Positions 26,141 through 34,350 of a DNA stretch of 64,000 bases are shown here, piece after piece. The notes beneath the pieces are model-generated. The model was not told the DNA's origin, ran no database searches, and saw only the letters and a list, made by a program, of their open reading frames with translations. The DNA comes from Sandaracinomonas limnophila. GTDB taxonomy: Bacteria; Bacteroidota; Bacteroidia; Cytophagales; Spirosomataceae. Location of the stretch: positions 186,001 through 250,000 of the forward strand of contig NZ_SACY01000001.1 in the NCBI RefSeq assembly GCF_004005965.1, in the 5' to 3' direction. The translations under genes were made by a program, and so were the position numbers. Positions within the stretch are counted from its first letter, which is position 1. The number at the start of each line of letters is the position of its first letter.

Positions 26141-27109
26141 ATGAAGCCTTACAGCGTGTTACTTTACTATAACTATACTCCAATTCCAAATCCCGAAGAG
26201 TATAGAGAAAAACATCACCTATTTTGTTTAAAAAATAATTTACTTGGCAGAATTATTGTTGCTTCTGAGGGATTAAACGGAACAGTCTCTGGTTTAAAAG
26301 AAGATTGTGATTTGTATATGAAATGGTTGGAAAACGATCCCATTTTTTTCGGTTCTGATTTCGATTTTAAAATTGAAGAGCACGATAAACATACATTTGC
26401 AAAATTACATGTACGCGTTAAAAATGAAATTGTTCACTCCGATTTACCTGTAAATCCGCGGGTTCGAACAGGCAAGCATTTAAAACCTGCAGAATTTAAA
26501 GAAATGCTTAAAAATGACCCAGAAGTGGTGTTGGTCGATATGCGTTCCAATTACGAACATGAATTGGGCAAATTTAAAGGTGCTTACACCTTTGATATGG
26601 AGAATCTACGCGATTTACCAAACCATGTTAATGAAATAGATCATTTAAAAGACAAAAAAGTTATCACTTATTGTACAGGTGGAATTAAATGCGAAAAAGC
26701 GTCTGCCTATCTTTTAGATCAAGGATTTACGAATGTATACCAATTGCATGGTGGAATCATTAAATATGGATTAGAAGAAGGCGGAGAGGATTTTGATGGC
26801 TCATGTTATGTCTTTGATAATCGAGTAGCTACAGCCGTAAATTCAGTTAATCCAGAAGTGATTTCAAAATGTCATGTTTGTTCCGAAATCTCTGACCACA
26901 TGGTCAATTGTGCGAATCCAGAATGTAATGAACATTTACCAATTTGCCCATCTTGTTTAAAAGAAATGGAAGGTGCTTGTTCTAAGGAATGCAAAGAACA
27001 TCCAAGAAAGCGCCCATATAATGAAAAAGGATATTTTTCTAAAAATTCAGACGGATATTCCCCAGAATTGGGTTATAAATCATTTTCAAGAAATGAGATC
27101 AAGGTATAA
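26141..27109 (+). CDS. trhO: tRNA uridine(34) hydroxylase TrhO (rhodanese family)
   Basis: The ATG at 26141 gives 322 residues; a TTG six bases earlier is less likely. It has an N-terminal domain (YSVLLYYNYTPI, ASEGLNGTVSG), a rhodanese domain with catalytic Cys in TYCTGGIKCEKASAYL, and a Cys-rich zinc-like tail (CHVCSEIS, CANPEC, CPSC, CSKEC). That is the UPF0176/YceA layout. TrhO makes 5-hydroxyuridine at tRNA position 34 using oxygen. It lies directly downstream of tRNA-Leu and 3 bp before the DUF1801 gene. Confidence 0.92.
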   Translation: MKPYSVLLYYNYTPIPNPEEYREKHHLFCLKNNLLGRIIVASEGLNGTVSGLKEDCDLYMKWLENDPIFFGSDFDFKIEEHDKHTFAKLHVRVKNEIVHSDLPVNPRVRTGKHLKPAEFKEMLKNDPEVVLVDMRSNYEHELGKFKGAYTFDMENLRDLPNHVNEIDHLKDKKVITYCTGGIKCEKASAYLLDQGFTNVYQLHGGIIKYGLEEGGEDFDGSCYVFDNRVATAVNSVNPEVISKCHVCSEISDHMVNCANPECNEHLPICPSCLKEMEGACSKECKEHPRKRPYNEKGYFSKNSDGYSPELGYKSFSRNEIKV

Positions 27110-27112
27110 GGT

Positions 27113-27475
27113 ATGAAGGAAAGTTTAGCAAAAAATATTGATGAGTTTATATTGTCTCAGACACCTGAATTGGTTGAGAAATTAAGTGAATTACGCTTTG
27201 TAATTAAGGAGGTTTGTCCAGAAGCAGAGGAATCAATTAGTTATATGATGCCAGCTTTTAAATATAAAGGTAAACCTCTTTGTTATTTTGGAGTTTTCAA
27301 AACTCATATTGGTTTTTTTCCTACACCAGGCCCTATTGCCTTTTATGAAAATGATTTGAAAGGTTATAAATGTTCAAAAGGAACTGTTCAAATTCCTTTT
27401 AAAATTGAATTACCAATCGAATTAATTAAGAAATTAGTTGCCCATCGGATGAAAACAATTTCAATTAACTCATAA
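27113..27475 (+). CDS. DUF1801 (YdhG-like) domain protein
   Basis: This 120-residue protein has the DUF1801 pattern: EESISYMMPAFKYKGKPLCYFG, HIGFFPTPGP and SKGTVQIPFK. Its function is unknown; members are small cytoplasmic proteins. It lies 3 bp after trhO, so likely in the same operon. Its final residues and stop codon (INS, stop) are encoded by the start of a TCATAAC heptamer repeat. Confidence 0.83.
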   Translation: MKESLAKNIDEFILSQTPELVEKLSELRFVIKEVCPEAEESISYMMPAFKYKGKPLCYFGVFKTHIGFFPTPGPIAFYENDLKGYKCSKGTVQIPFKIELPIELIKKLVAHRMKTISINS

Positions 27476-27513
27476 CTCATAACTCATAACTCATAATTCA
27501 TAACTCATAATTT
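27467..27513. repeat. Period-7 repeat (TCATAAC/TCATAAT type) between convergent genes
   Basis: Six to seven heptamers (AACTCAT, AATTCAT) fill the gap between DUF1801 and the convergent nucleoside phosphorylase. They supply the stop codons of both. Confidence 0.85.
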
Positions 27514-28376
27514 ATTACAAGTTCAATTAATCGCTCTATTTGGAAGTCCGGTTTTTTAGAAAATTCTTTTGTAACTCGATTCGCCAAGATCGCATTGAAA
27601 GATAAGACTTTATGTCCCAATAGCTTTCCAAAAGCATAATAAGCTGCAGTTTCCATTTCCAAATTGGAGGGTTTTAATTGACCCAATCTACAATTTCTGA
27701 TTTGTTCCAAGTAATTTTTTTTATTGTTCTTAAGTCGAATTTCTCTGCCTTGAGGTGCATAAAATCCAGGTGTTGAAACGGTAAGTCCCTCAATGAAATT
27801 CAAGTTTTTGTATTTTTTTACTAATTCATCACTAGATTTTGAAAGATAAAATGAGGTGTTTTTTGGAAAATTTTGTTTAAAAACTTCGACCTCATCTGAA
27901 TTAAAATCCTTTAAATTTTCATCAAAATCATAGAAATCAGACAAATTATCTATACCAATTGCAGCTTTTGATACAAGGAAAGAGTCTACTGGAATATCTT
28001 CTTGGATGGAGCCTGAAGTTCCAATTCTAATCAATTGTAATTTTCTTTTATGTGATTTAATTTCTCGAGTTTTAAAATTAATATTAGCCAATGCGTCTAA
28101 TTCTGTCATTACAATTTCTACATTGTCAGGCCCAATTCCTGAAGAAATAACTCCAATTCTTTCACCATTTTTTTCTCCAAAATGACTTACAAATTCTCTT
28201 TTATGAATCTTATCCGTTATTTTGTCAAAATATTGAGAAACCATCGGTACTCTTTCTGGGTCTCCAACCATAAAAATTCGATTAGGTAATTGATCCGGAT
28301 GAATGGCCAAGTGGTAAGCTGTTCCATTAGAATTGATGATAAGATCGGTACTCGATATAATATGATTTGAATTCAT
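27498..28376 (-). CDS. Nucleoside phosphorylase (uridine phosphorylase-like)
   Basis: This 292-residue member of the PNP/UDP family has phosphate-binding FMVGDPERVPMVSQYF, GIGPDNVEIVMTELDAL, LIRIGTSGSIQ and the substrate region NLEMETAAYYAFGKLLGHK. It splits nucleosides with phosphate in pyrimidine or purine salvage; base preference is uncertain. The C-terminus INYEL and its stop are encoded by the heptamer repeat, and the true domain end is a few residues earlier. It is divergent from the Gre-like gene with only 6 bp between start codons. Confidence 0.85.
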   Translation of the reverse strand: MNSNHIISSTDLIINSNGTAYHLAIHPDQLPNRIFMVGDPERVPMVSQYFDKITDKIHKREFVSHFGEKNGERIGVISSGIGPDNVEIVMTELDALANINFKTREIKSHKRKLQLIRIGTSGSIQEDIPVDSFLVSKAAIGIDNLSDFYDFDENLKDFNSDEVEVFKQNFPKNTSFYLSKSSDELVKKYKNLNFIEGLTVSTPGFYAPQGREIRLKNNKKNYLEQIRNCRLGQLKPSNLEMETAAYYAFGKLLGHKVLSFNAILANRVTKEFSKKPDFQIERLIELVINYEL

Positions 28377-28382
28377 TTAAAT

Positions 28383-28805
28383 ATGTTGGAACTTAAAATT
28401 AAATTAATTGAGAGGATTACAAAAGAAATCGGGGATAAAATCCTTGAAACTGAGAAATCTTATCAATTAGCGAAAGAGTCTAGAGATAGTGATACTAAAA
28501 GTAGTGCTGGAGATAAATATGAAACAGGTCGAGAAATGATGCAGAAAGAAATGGATAAAAATCTGGCACTCATACATCAATATAAACAACAATTAATTGA
28601 ATTGAATAAAGGCAGCTCAAAATTTATTCGAACATCTCAAGGTGATTTTATCGTTTGTATTGGTTTAGGTAAATTAGTTATTGAAGGCAAAAATTACTTT
28701 GCTATTTCTTGGGATTCCCCAGTTGGCCAACAATTAAAGGGTAAAAATTCGGGCGATTCGTATGTTATTAATGGAAAAGAATTTAAAATTGAATCAATTT
28801 TTTAA
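28383..28805 (+). CDS. GreA/GreB-like small protein with N-terminal coiled coil
   Basis: This 140-residue protein has a helical N-terminus (about 1-75, rich in Lys/Glu and Gln) and a C-terminal domain. The ending SPVGQQLKGKNSGDSYVINGKEFKIESI resembles the FKBP-like C-domain of Gre transcript-cleavage factors. The N-terminal hairpin lacks the clear paired acidic tip of GreA, so anti-backtracking activity is uncertain. It could be an RNA polymerase secondary-channel protein of another kind. It overlaps the convergent GNAT gene by 12 bp. Confidence 0.6.
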   Translation: MLELKIKLIERITKEIGDKILETEKSYQLAKESRDSDTKSSAGDKYETGREMMQKEMDKNLALIHQYKQQLIELNKGSSKFIRTSQGDFIVCIGLGKLVIEGKNYFAISWDSPVGQQLKGKNSGDSYVINGKEFKIESIF

Positions 28806-29288
28806 ATCCAATTCCATGATATAATCATTCATGAAATATCCATTTCCAATTTCTAAATCTATCTCAGATGCAACTTTAAAGCCTTTTTTTAAATAAAATT
28901 CGTAGGCAGAGTTATGGCGATTGACATTTAATTCGATTGTTAGTAAACCTTGTGAAATAGCCAATTTCTTAACGGTTTCTAAAAGTAAAGTCCCCGCTCC
29001 TTTTTCTTTTGTGAATGGATTTGTATATAACTTATGTAATTTCCCTTTTTGTTGATTTATTTTTTCAAATGCTGCAAAGCCCATAGCCTGATTGTTTTCA
29101 TTTTCTAAAATGAAAAAATGTATTCCCTTTTCAAATTGTTTATTCAGTGAATCATTTGAATACATCATTTCAAGCATAAAAGCACATTGTTCTTCACCAA
29201 TTATGTGTAAATATGTTGGTCGCCAGGCGGCTTCTGCAATTATCTGAATATTGATAATATCGTTTTTGTCTGCTTTTCTTACCTTCAT
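28794..29288 (-). CDS. GNAT family N-acetyltransferase
   Basis: This 164-residue acetyltransferase opens KVRKADKNDIINIQIIAEAAW. It has the acetyl-CoA-binding stretch LHKLYTNPFTKEKGAGTLLLETV (Q/RxxGxG/A variant) and the C-terminal NRHNSAYEFYLKKGFKVASE. The substrate is unknown. It is divergent from surE with a short shared promoter region. Confidence 0.88.
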   Translation of the reverse strand: MKVRKADKNDIINIQIIAEAAWRPTYLHIIGEEQCAFMLEMMYSNDSLNKQFEKGIHFFILENENNQAMGFAAFEKINQQKGKLHKLYTNPFTKEKGAGTLLLETVKKLAISQGLLTIELNVNRHNSAYEFYLKKGFKVASEIDLEIGNGYFMNDYIMELDLKN

Positions 29289-29314
29289 TTCTTAAATTTC
29301 TGACTGCAAATTCG

Positions 29315-29322
29315 TATTTTTG
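29315..29322 (+). promoter_or_regulatory. Candidate -7 element (TATTTTTG) for surE
   Basis: Exact TAnnTTTG match 18 nt before the surE start codon at 29341. It supports that start over an ATG at 29320, which lies inside the element. Confidence 0.5.
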
Positions 29323-29340
29323 TTTTTAAAATCAAAAGAT

Positions 29341-30120
29341 ATGAGCACCACAAAACCTCTCATTTTAATTGCCAACGACGATTCCATTTATTCTAAAGGA
29401 ATTTGCGTTTTAACCGAAATTATGGCGGAAATGGGCGAAGTTGTAGTTGTTGCTCCAGACACTGTTCAATCTGGAATGGGACATGCAATTACTTTAGGTT
29501 CACCACTTAGGGTTACAGAAACACAAGATTTTGGTCCAAATATTAAATCCTATAAATGTTCGGGTACTCCTGCCGACTGTGTAAAGTTTGGAAAACACTA
29601 TTTGTTAAAAGGTAGAAAAATTGATCTGGTTGTGAGTGGAATTAATCATGGATCAAATGCCTCTATTGCAGTTTTATATTCAGGTACTATGTCGGCAGCC
29701 ATTGAAGCAGCAATGGAGGGAATTCCTGCCATCGGGTTTTCTTTATGTGATTACGCCCACGATGCAGATTTTTCGCATTGCCACGATTTTGTCATTAAAA
29801 TTGCTCAACAAGTGCTTATTCATGGTCTTCCTAAGGGATTAACTTTAAATGTTAATTTCCCTGCGAAATCTGCTGAGATTCCCAAAGGAATCAAGGTTGG
29901 AAAACAGGCTAATGCGGTATTTAGAGAATCCTTTGCTGAAAGAAAAGATCCTTATGGACAACCTTATTATTGGATGGATGGTGAGTTGGAAAATTACGAT
30001 TTAAACAATAATACCGATTTAGATGCCTTAGAAGAAAATTATGTTTCTATTGTGCCGGTTAAATATGATTTGACGGATTATGAGGAGCTAGAATTAATGA
30101 AAAAGGAATGGGAGCTTTAA
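29341..30120 (+). CDS. surE: 5'/3'-nucleotidase SurE
   Basis: The start at 29341 gives 259 residues. It has metal-binding ANDDS (family NDDG/S), APDTVQSGMGHAITL with the conserved Ser/Asn region, the SGTPADCVKFG loop and VVSGINHGSNASIAVLYSGTMSAA. SurE is a divalent-metal phosphatase acting on nucleoside monophosphates. It is followed by a heptamer repeat and then the CDF transporter gene. Confidence 0.95.
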   Translation: MSTTKPLILIANDDSIYSKGICVLTEIMAEMGEVVVVAPDTVQSGMGHAITLGSPLRVTETQDFGPNIKSYKCSGTPADCVKFGKHYLLKGRKIDLVVSGINHGSNASIAVLYSGTMSAAIEAAMEGIPAIGFSLCDYAHDADFSHCHDFVIKIAQQVLIHGLPKGLTLNVNFPAKSAEIPKGIKVGKQANAVFRESFAERKDPYGQPYYWMDGELENYDLNNNTDLDALEENYVSIVPVKYDLTDYEELELMKKEWEL

Positions 30121-30122
30121 AT

Positions 30123-30159
30123 AATTATGAATTATGAATTATGAATTATGAATTATGAA
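30123..30159. repeat. Period-7 repeat (AATTATG type), five copies
   Basis: ATTATGA heptamers run from just after the surE stop into the start codon of the CDF gene. The ATG at 30155 is part of the last repeat unit. Confidence 0.9.
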
Positions 30160-31147
30160 TAAAAAGCAGTGGATCATTTCATTGGCATTTGGATTAAGCC
30201 TTGCAATTATGTCGGCAAAATTCTATGCTTATTTTTTAAGTGGATCCACTACCCTGTTGACGGATGCATTAGAATCAATTGTAAATGTGGTTGCTAGTGG
30301 TTTTGCATTTTATTCTATCTATTTGGCCTCTCTACCTAAAGATTTAAATCACCCCTATGGTCATGGTAAAATAGAATTTTTTGCCTCAGGGTTAGAGGGT
30401 GTGTTGATTTTCCTTGCAGCTTGTTATATATTTTTACATGCCAGTCAACATCTTTATTCACATCCACCTATTGAATCTTTAGATATAGGAATCTTAATTT
30501 CCTTGGTTTCGGCCGTATTGAATGGACTTCTTGGAGCCTTTATGATACATATCGGTAAAATAGAACGTTCATTAACTTTAGAAGCGGATGGTAAACATAT
30601 TCGATTAGATGCCTTGAATGGATTATTTATCGTTTTTGCCCTTGCCATTACCTATTTTACAGATTGGCTTTGGGTCGATTCGGTAGCATCCATTTTTTTC
30701 TCCATTTTGATGGTTATTCAAAGTATATCTTTGGTTCGACAAGCCGTGGCTGGACTAATGGATGAAATGAATCCGTCTGTGTTTAAAAACATGATAGATT
30801 GGATCACCAAGCACCAGAAATCTGAGTGGATTGATTTACATAATTTACGTATTCAACAATATGGTGGCGATTTACATATTGATTGTCATTTGACCCTTCC
30901 ACGATATTGGGATTTGAATCGTGTCCATGAAGAAATTCATGAGTTTGAAGAAACCATTAATTCAGCATTGACATCTCACATAGAAATATTTGTTCATGCA
31001 GATCCATGTCTGGATGAATGTTGTTCACATTGTACAATATCAGATTGTCCCATAAGAAAAAGTGAATTGATTAGGCCAATTCAATGGAATCAAGTGAATT
31101 TGGCATTAAATCAAAAACATTTTAATGAGCAATTACAAGGGTTTTAA
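30155..31147 (+). CDS. Cation diffusion facilitator (CDF) metal transporter
   Basis: This 330-residue protein has about six membrane helices, site-A TDALES, the HPYGHGKIEFFA motif and HIRLDA (HxxxD) in the fifth helix. A C-terminal cytoplasmic ferredoxin-like domain follows (HIDCHLTLPRYWDLNRVHEEIHEFE). The tail adds a Cys/His cluster (DECCSHCTISDCPIRKSE) that could bind metal. It probably exports Zn, Fe or Co by proton exchange. The start codon is provided by the last copy of the AATTATG repeat; it may be read from the surE promoter. Confidence 0.92.
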   Translation: MNKKQWIISLAFGLSLAIMSAKFYAYFLSGSTTLLTDALESIVNVVASGFAFYSIYLASLPKDLNHPYGHGKIEFFASGLEGVLIFLAACYIFLHASQHLYSHPPIESLDIGILISLVSAVLNGLLGAFMIHIGKIERSLTLEADGKHIRLDALNGLFIVFALAITYFTDWLWVDSVASIFFSILMVIQSISLVRQAVAGLMDEMNPSVFKNMIDWITKHQKSEWIDLHNLRIQQYGGDLHIDCHLTLPRYWDLNRVHEEIHEFEETINSALTSHIEIFVHADPCLDECCSHCTISDCPIRKSELIRPIQWNQVNLALNQKHFNEQLQGF

Positions 31148-31831
31148 GGTACTTAATCCCCCGTCTAGGTGTAAAATTTGACCTGTCATCCAAGAGTTTT
31201 TGGGAGAAAGTAAAAAATAGGCTAAATCGGCAATTTCTTCGGGTTCACCTATTTTGTTCAAGGGATGCCTTTTAGCAGCAACTTCAATTTTCTCAGGTGA
31301 GTTTACTAAAGCTCCTGCAAGTTCTGTTTTAGTTAAAGAAGGTGCTATTGCGTTTACTTTGATGTTTAAAGAGGCGAATTCAGCTGCTAATGATTTTGTT
31401 AGTCCTTCAATTGCACCTTTAGAACTTGCAATGGAAGCATGAAAACTCATTCCAGTTTGAACGGCAACTGTTGAAAATAAAACAATAGATGAAGAACCAG
31501 CTGCTTTAAGCTGTGGTAGCAAGGTTTGAATGACTTCAACAGCCCCTAAAAAATTGATTCTAAGGTCTTTTTCGAAGTTTTCAATCGTAAATCGATTGAA
31601 TGGCTTTAAGTTAATAGTACCGGGAGCATATACCAATCCAGCTATCGGTTCATTAACAGACTGGAAAATTTCTGATGCAGATGATTCTGCATCCCAAATA
31701 AAATTTTCAATTCCTTGTAATTCTGAGGCTGTTCTGGAAAAATTAATTACTCGATGATTTTCTTGGATTAATTTTAAAGCAATTTCTTTACCAATTCCCT
31801 TACTAGCACCAACAATTACATAAGTTGCCAT
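31133..31831 (-). CDS. Atypical SDR protein lacking the catalytic Tyr, linked to folE
   Basis: This 232-residue SDR has the cofactor motif GASKGIGKEIA and the LVYAPG stretch (NAG equivalent). Ser is present in VLFSTVAVQTG. Where YxxxK is expected the sequence is HASIASSKGAIEG, so Lys is kept but Tyr is replaced by Ile. This subclass is known beside pterin genes. Directly downstream of folE (2-bp gap), it could be a pterin reductase or a non-catalytic partner. Its 3' end overlaps the convergent CDF gene by 15 bp. Confidence 0.8.
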   Translation of the reverse strand: MATYVIVGASKGIGKEIALKLIQENHRVINFSRTASELQGIENFIWDAESSASEIFQSVNEPIAGLVYAPGTINLKPFNRFTIENFEKDLRINFLGAVEVIQTLLPQLKAAGSSSIVLFSTVAVQTGMSFHASIASSKGAIEGLTKSLAAEFASLNIKVNAIAPSLTKTELAGALVNSPEKIEVAAKRHPLNKIGEPEEIADLAYFLLSPKNSWMTGQILHLDGGLSTLKPL

Positions 31832-31833
31832 AC

Positions 31834-32535
31834 TTATAATTCTATAGAAGTTAAAAACTCTTTTCTAGTATCCTGATTGTGAAAATTTCCACCAAAAAAA
31901 GATGTTACTGTAGATGTGGAATCATCTTTAATACCTCTTGATGATACACAAAGATGTTTTGCATCCATAATAACTGCCACATGTTCTGTGTTTAATACTT
32001 TTTGCAGATGCTTTCCAATTTGAATTGTCAAACGCTCTTGAACTTGAGGTCTTTTTGAAAAATAATGTACAATTCTGTTCAATTTGGATAATCCGATAAT
32101 CTTACCTGAGGAAATATAGGCAATATGAGCTTTTCCAAAAATAGGAACAAAATGGTGTTCGCAATTGGAATAAAAGTTGATATTTTTTTCTACCAACATC
32201 TCATTGTATCCAAATTTGTTTTCGAATAATGTGGCAGCTGGTTCATTTTTAGGATCTAAACCACTAAAGATTTCTTTAACAAACATTTTTGCAACCCTTT
32301 TAGGCGTTCCTCTTAATGAATCGTCAGTTAGATCTAATCCAAGTGTTTGCATGATTTCCTTAAAATGACCTTCGATTTTTTTGATTTTTTCATCATCTGT
32401 CAAATCAAATGCATCTTCCCTCAAAGGAGTATTTACAGAGGAGCCAATATGATTGTCCCCCATTTCTTTTTCCTTGGCAGAAAAGGCATCAGAATCAATA
32501 AGCAGGGAATTCAACGAAATTTCGTTCGGTTTCAT
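31834..32535 (-). CDS. folE: GTP cyclohydrolase I
   Basis: The start at 32535 (MKPNEISLN, 233 residues) overlaps the upstream PTPS gene by 41 bp in another frame; a later ATG at 32463 would avoid this. The enzyme core has GTPKRVAKMFVKEIFSG, zinc-binding Cys/His in NCEHHFVPIFGKAHIAYI, GLSKLNRIVHYFSKRPQVQERL and the second Cys in DAKHLCVSSRGI. It converts GTP to 7,8-dihydroneopterin triphosphate, the first step of folate and biopterin synthesis. Flanking genes point to pterin rather than only folate use. Confidence 0.95.
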   Translation of the reverse strand: MKPNEISLNSLLIDSDAFSAKEKEMGDNHIGSSVNTPLREDAFDLTDDEKIKKIEGHFKEIMQTLGLDLTDDSLRGTPKRVAKMFVKEIFSGLDPKNEPAATLFENKFGYNEMLVEKNINFYSNCEHHFVPIFGKAHIAYISSGKIIGLSKLNRIVHYFSKRPQVQERLTIQIGKHLQKVLNTEHVAVIMDAKHLCVSSRGIKDDSTSTVTSFFGGNFHNQDTRKEFLTSIEL

Positions 32536-32917
32536 ATAGTTTAATTTTAAGGTCAATGTTTGTTGGAATAACTTTTCGGAGCTTTTCGTAAACCACAACT
32601 GCTATATTTTCTACAGTAGGATTTAAATTTTTAAACTCTGGTACGTCTAAATTTAAATTTTTGTGATCAAATTTTGAAATAATTTCTTCTTGAATCCAAT
32701 TTGATAAAATTTTTAAATCAACAACATAGCCTGTCTCTGGATTGATATGTCCAATTAATTGTACTATCAACTCATAATTATGGCCGTGATAATTGGGATT
32801 GTTGCATAAACCAAAAACTTCGTTGTTTTTCTCATCGGTCCAATCGGCATTATATAAGCGATGTGCAGCATTAAAATGCTCTTTTCTAAAAACACTAATT
32901 TTTTTTGCTTCTATCAT
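32495..32917 (-). CDS. 6-pyruvoyl-tetrahydropterin synthase family protein, eukaryote-like
   Basis: This 140-residue T-fold protein has zinc ligands His in FNAAHRLYN and HGHNY, catalytic Cys in GLCNNPNYHGHNYEL, then FDHKNLNLDVPEF, TVENIAVVVYEKL and KLYETERN. These segments match animal 6-pyruvoyl-tetrahydropterin synthase more closely than the QueD type (from memory, not a computed alignment). The substrate would be dihydroneopterin triphosphate from FolE. QueD (preQ0 pathway) is the main alternative, but no other queuosine gene is here. First gene of the PTPS-folE-SDR operon. Confidence 0.88.
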   Translation of the reverse strand: MIEAKKISVFRKEHFNAAHRLYNADWTDEKNNEVFGLCNNPNYHGHNYELIVQLIGHINPETGYVVDLKILSNWIQEEIISKFDHKNLNLDVPEFKNLNPTVENIAVVVYEKLRKVIPTNIDLKIKLYETERNFVEFPAY

Positions 32918-32996
32918 ATTTGAAAAAATCCTATAAATTTACGTTACTATTTATGAAAATTACCTTTAAACAAACAAAAAATACTATTTAATCTTT

Positions 32997-34349
32997 ATGA
33001 AAAGAAGGAAGTTTATTACTAGTTCCTTGATTATAGGCTCAACTGCCGCCATTTATCAACCATTTTCAGATTCTAAATCATTAGAACAAAAAAATGTTCG
33101 ATTAGGTTTCATTGGTGTTGGACTTCGTGGTCGGAATCATTTAGAAATGGCATTGTATAGAAATGATGTGGATGTTGTGGCAATTTGTGACGTTGATCCT
33201 AAAGCATTGGCCCTTGCCCAAAAGATGATTTCTAATAAGGGAAGAAATCCTGCAATTGAATATGGAAAAGGAGACCACGATTTCGAAAACCTTGTTAAAA
33301 GGGATGATATAGATGGTGTGATAATTGCTACTCCATGGGAATGGCATGTACCAATGGCCCTAGCTTCCATGAAAGAAGGGAAATATACTGGTGTAGAGGT
33401 TTCTGCTACTGTAACCCTAAAGGAAAGTTGGGATTTAGTCAATATGCACGAAAAAACTGGAGCACATTGCATGATTTTGGAAAATGTTTGTTACCGTCGA
33501 GATGTAATGGCTGTATTGAATATGGTTCGCCAAGGTATTTTTGGAACTTTATCCCATGTGCAATGTGGCTACCAACACGATTTACGTGAGGTTAAATTTA
33601 ACGATGGTATAAATCCATATGGAGGTGGAGTTGAATTTGGTGAAAAAGGATTTTCTGAGGCAAAATGGAGAACACAACATTCTGTAGATAGAAATGGAGA
33701 TTTGTATCCAACGCATGGCTTGGGTCCAGTTGCAGAAATGCTGAATATTAATAGAGGAAACCAGTTTTTATATCTTACTTCCATGGCATCTCCTTCCATG
33801 GGTTTACACGATTACATTGTGAAAAAAGGTGGAGAAAATCACCCAAATGCAAAAGTGAAATTCAAATTAGGAGATGTGGTTCAAACCATGATTAAATGTG
33901 CAAATGGAGAAACAATTTTGATTACTCATGATACCAATTTGCCTCGTCCCTATTCTTTAGGTTTCAGAGTTCAAGGAACCAATGGAATTTGGACAGAAGA
34001 TAATAAATCTATTTATCTGGATGGAGTTTCGCCTAAAAAACATTCTTGGGAGGAATTTAAGCCTTATCAAGAAAAGTATGATCATCCTCTTTGGAAAAAC
34101 CATGCTTCAGATGCCGAGAATGCAGGACATGGTGGGATTGACTATTTCGTTTTAAGGGCCTTTATTGAAGCTATTAAAAACAAAGTGGCCCCTCCTATTG
34201 ATGTTTATGATGCTGCAGCTTGGTCAGCCATTTCACCATTATCAGAAGAATCGATTAAAAAAGGCTCAACAGCCGTTCAAATACCTGATTTCACTCGTGG
34301 AAAATGGAAAACAAATAAACCTATTTTTGGACTAACTAACGAATATTAA
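32997..34349 (+). CDS. Gfo/Idh/MocA-fold protein, probable GH109 glycosidase (alpha-N-acetylgalactosaminidase-like)
   Basis: This 450-residue protein starts with a Tat signal (MKRRKFITSS) and a NAD-binding Rossmann domain (GFIGVGLRGRNHLEMAL, AICDVDP). ATPWEWHVPMALASMKEGKY and the HDLREVKFN region are features of GH109 enzymes, which cleave alpha-N-acetylgalactosamine using NAD. General Gfo/Idh oxidoreductase is the alternative. It would act in the periplasm. The gene is 1 bp before an FHS sugar transporter gene, supporting a sugar-release and uptake operon. Confidence 0.75.
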   Translation: MKRRKFITSSLIIGSTAAIYQPFSDSKSLEQKNVRLGFIGVGLRGRNHLEMALYRNDVDVVAICDVDPKALALAQKMISNKGRNPAIEYGKGDHDFENLVKRDDIDGVIIATPWEWHVPMALASMKEGKYTGVEVSATVTLKESWDLVNMHEKTGAHCMILENVCYRRDVMAVLNMVRQGIFGTLSHVQCGYQHDLREVKFNDGINPYGGGVEFGEKGFSEAKWRTQHSVDRNGDLYPTHGLGPVAEMLNINRGNQFLYLTSMASPSMGLHDYIVKKGGENHPNAKVKFKLGDVVQTMIKCANGETILITHDTNLPRPYSLGFRVQGTNGIWTEDNKSIYLDGVSPKKHSWEEFKPYQEKYDHPLWKNHASDAENAGHGGIDYFVLRAFIEAIKNKVAPPIDVYDAAAWSAISPLSEESIKKGSTAVQIPDFTRGKWKTNKPIFGLTNEY

Positions 34350-34350
34350 A

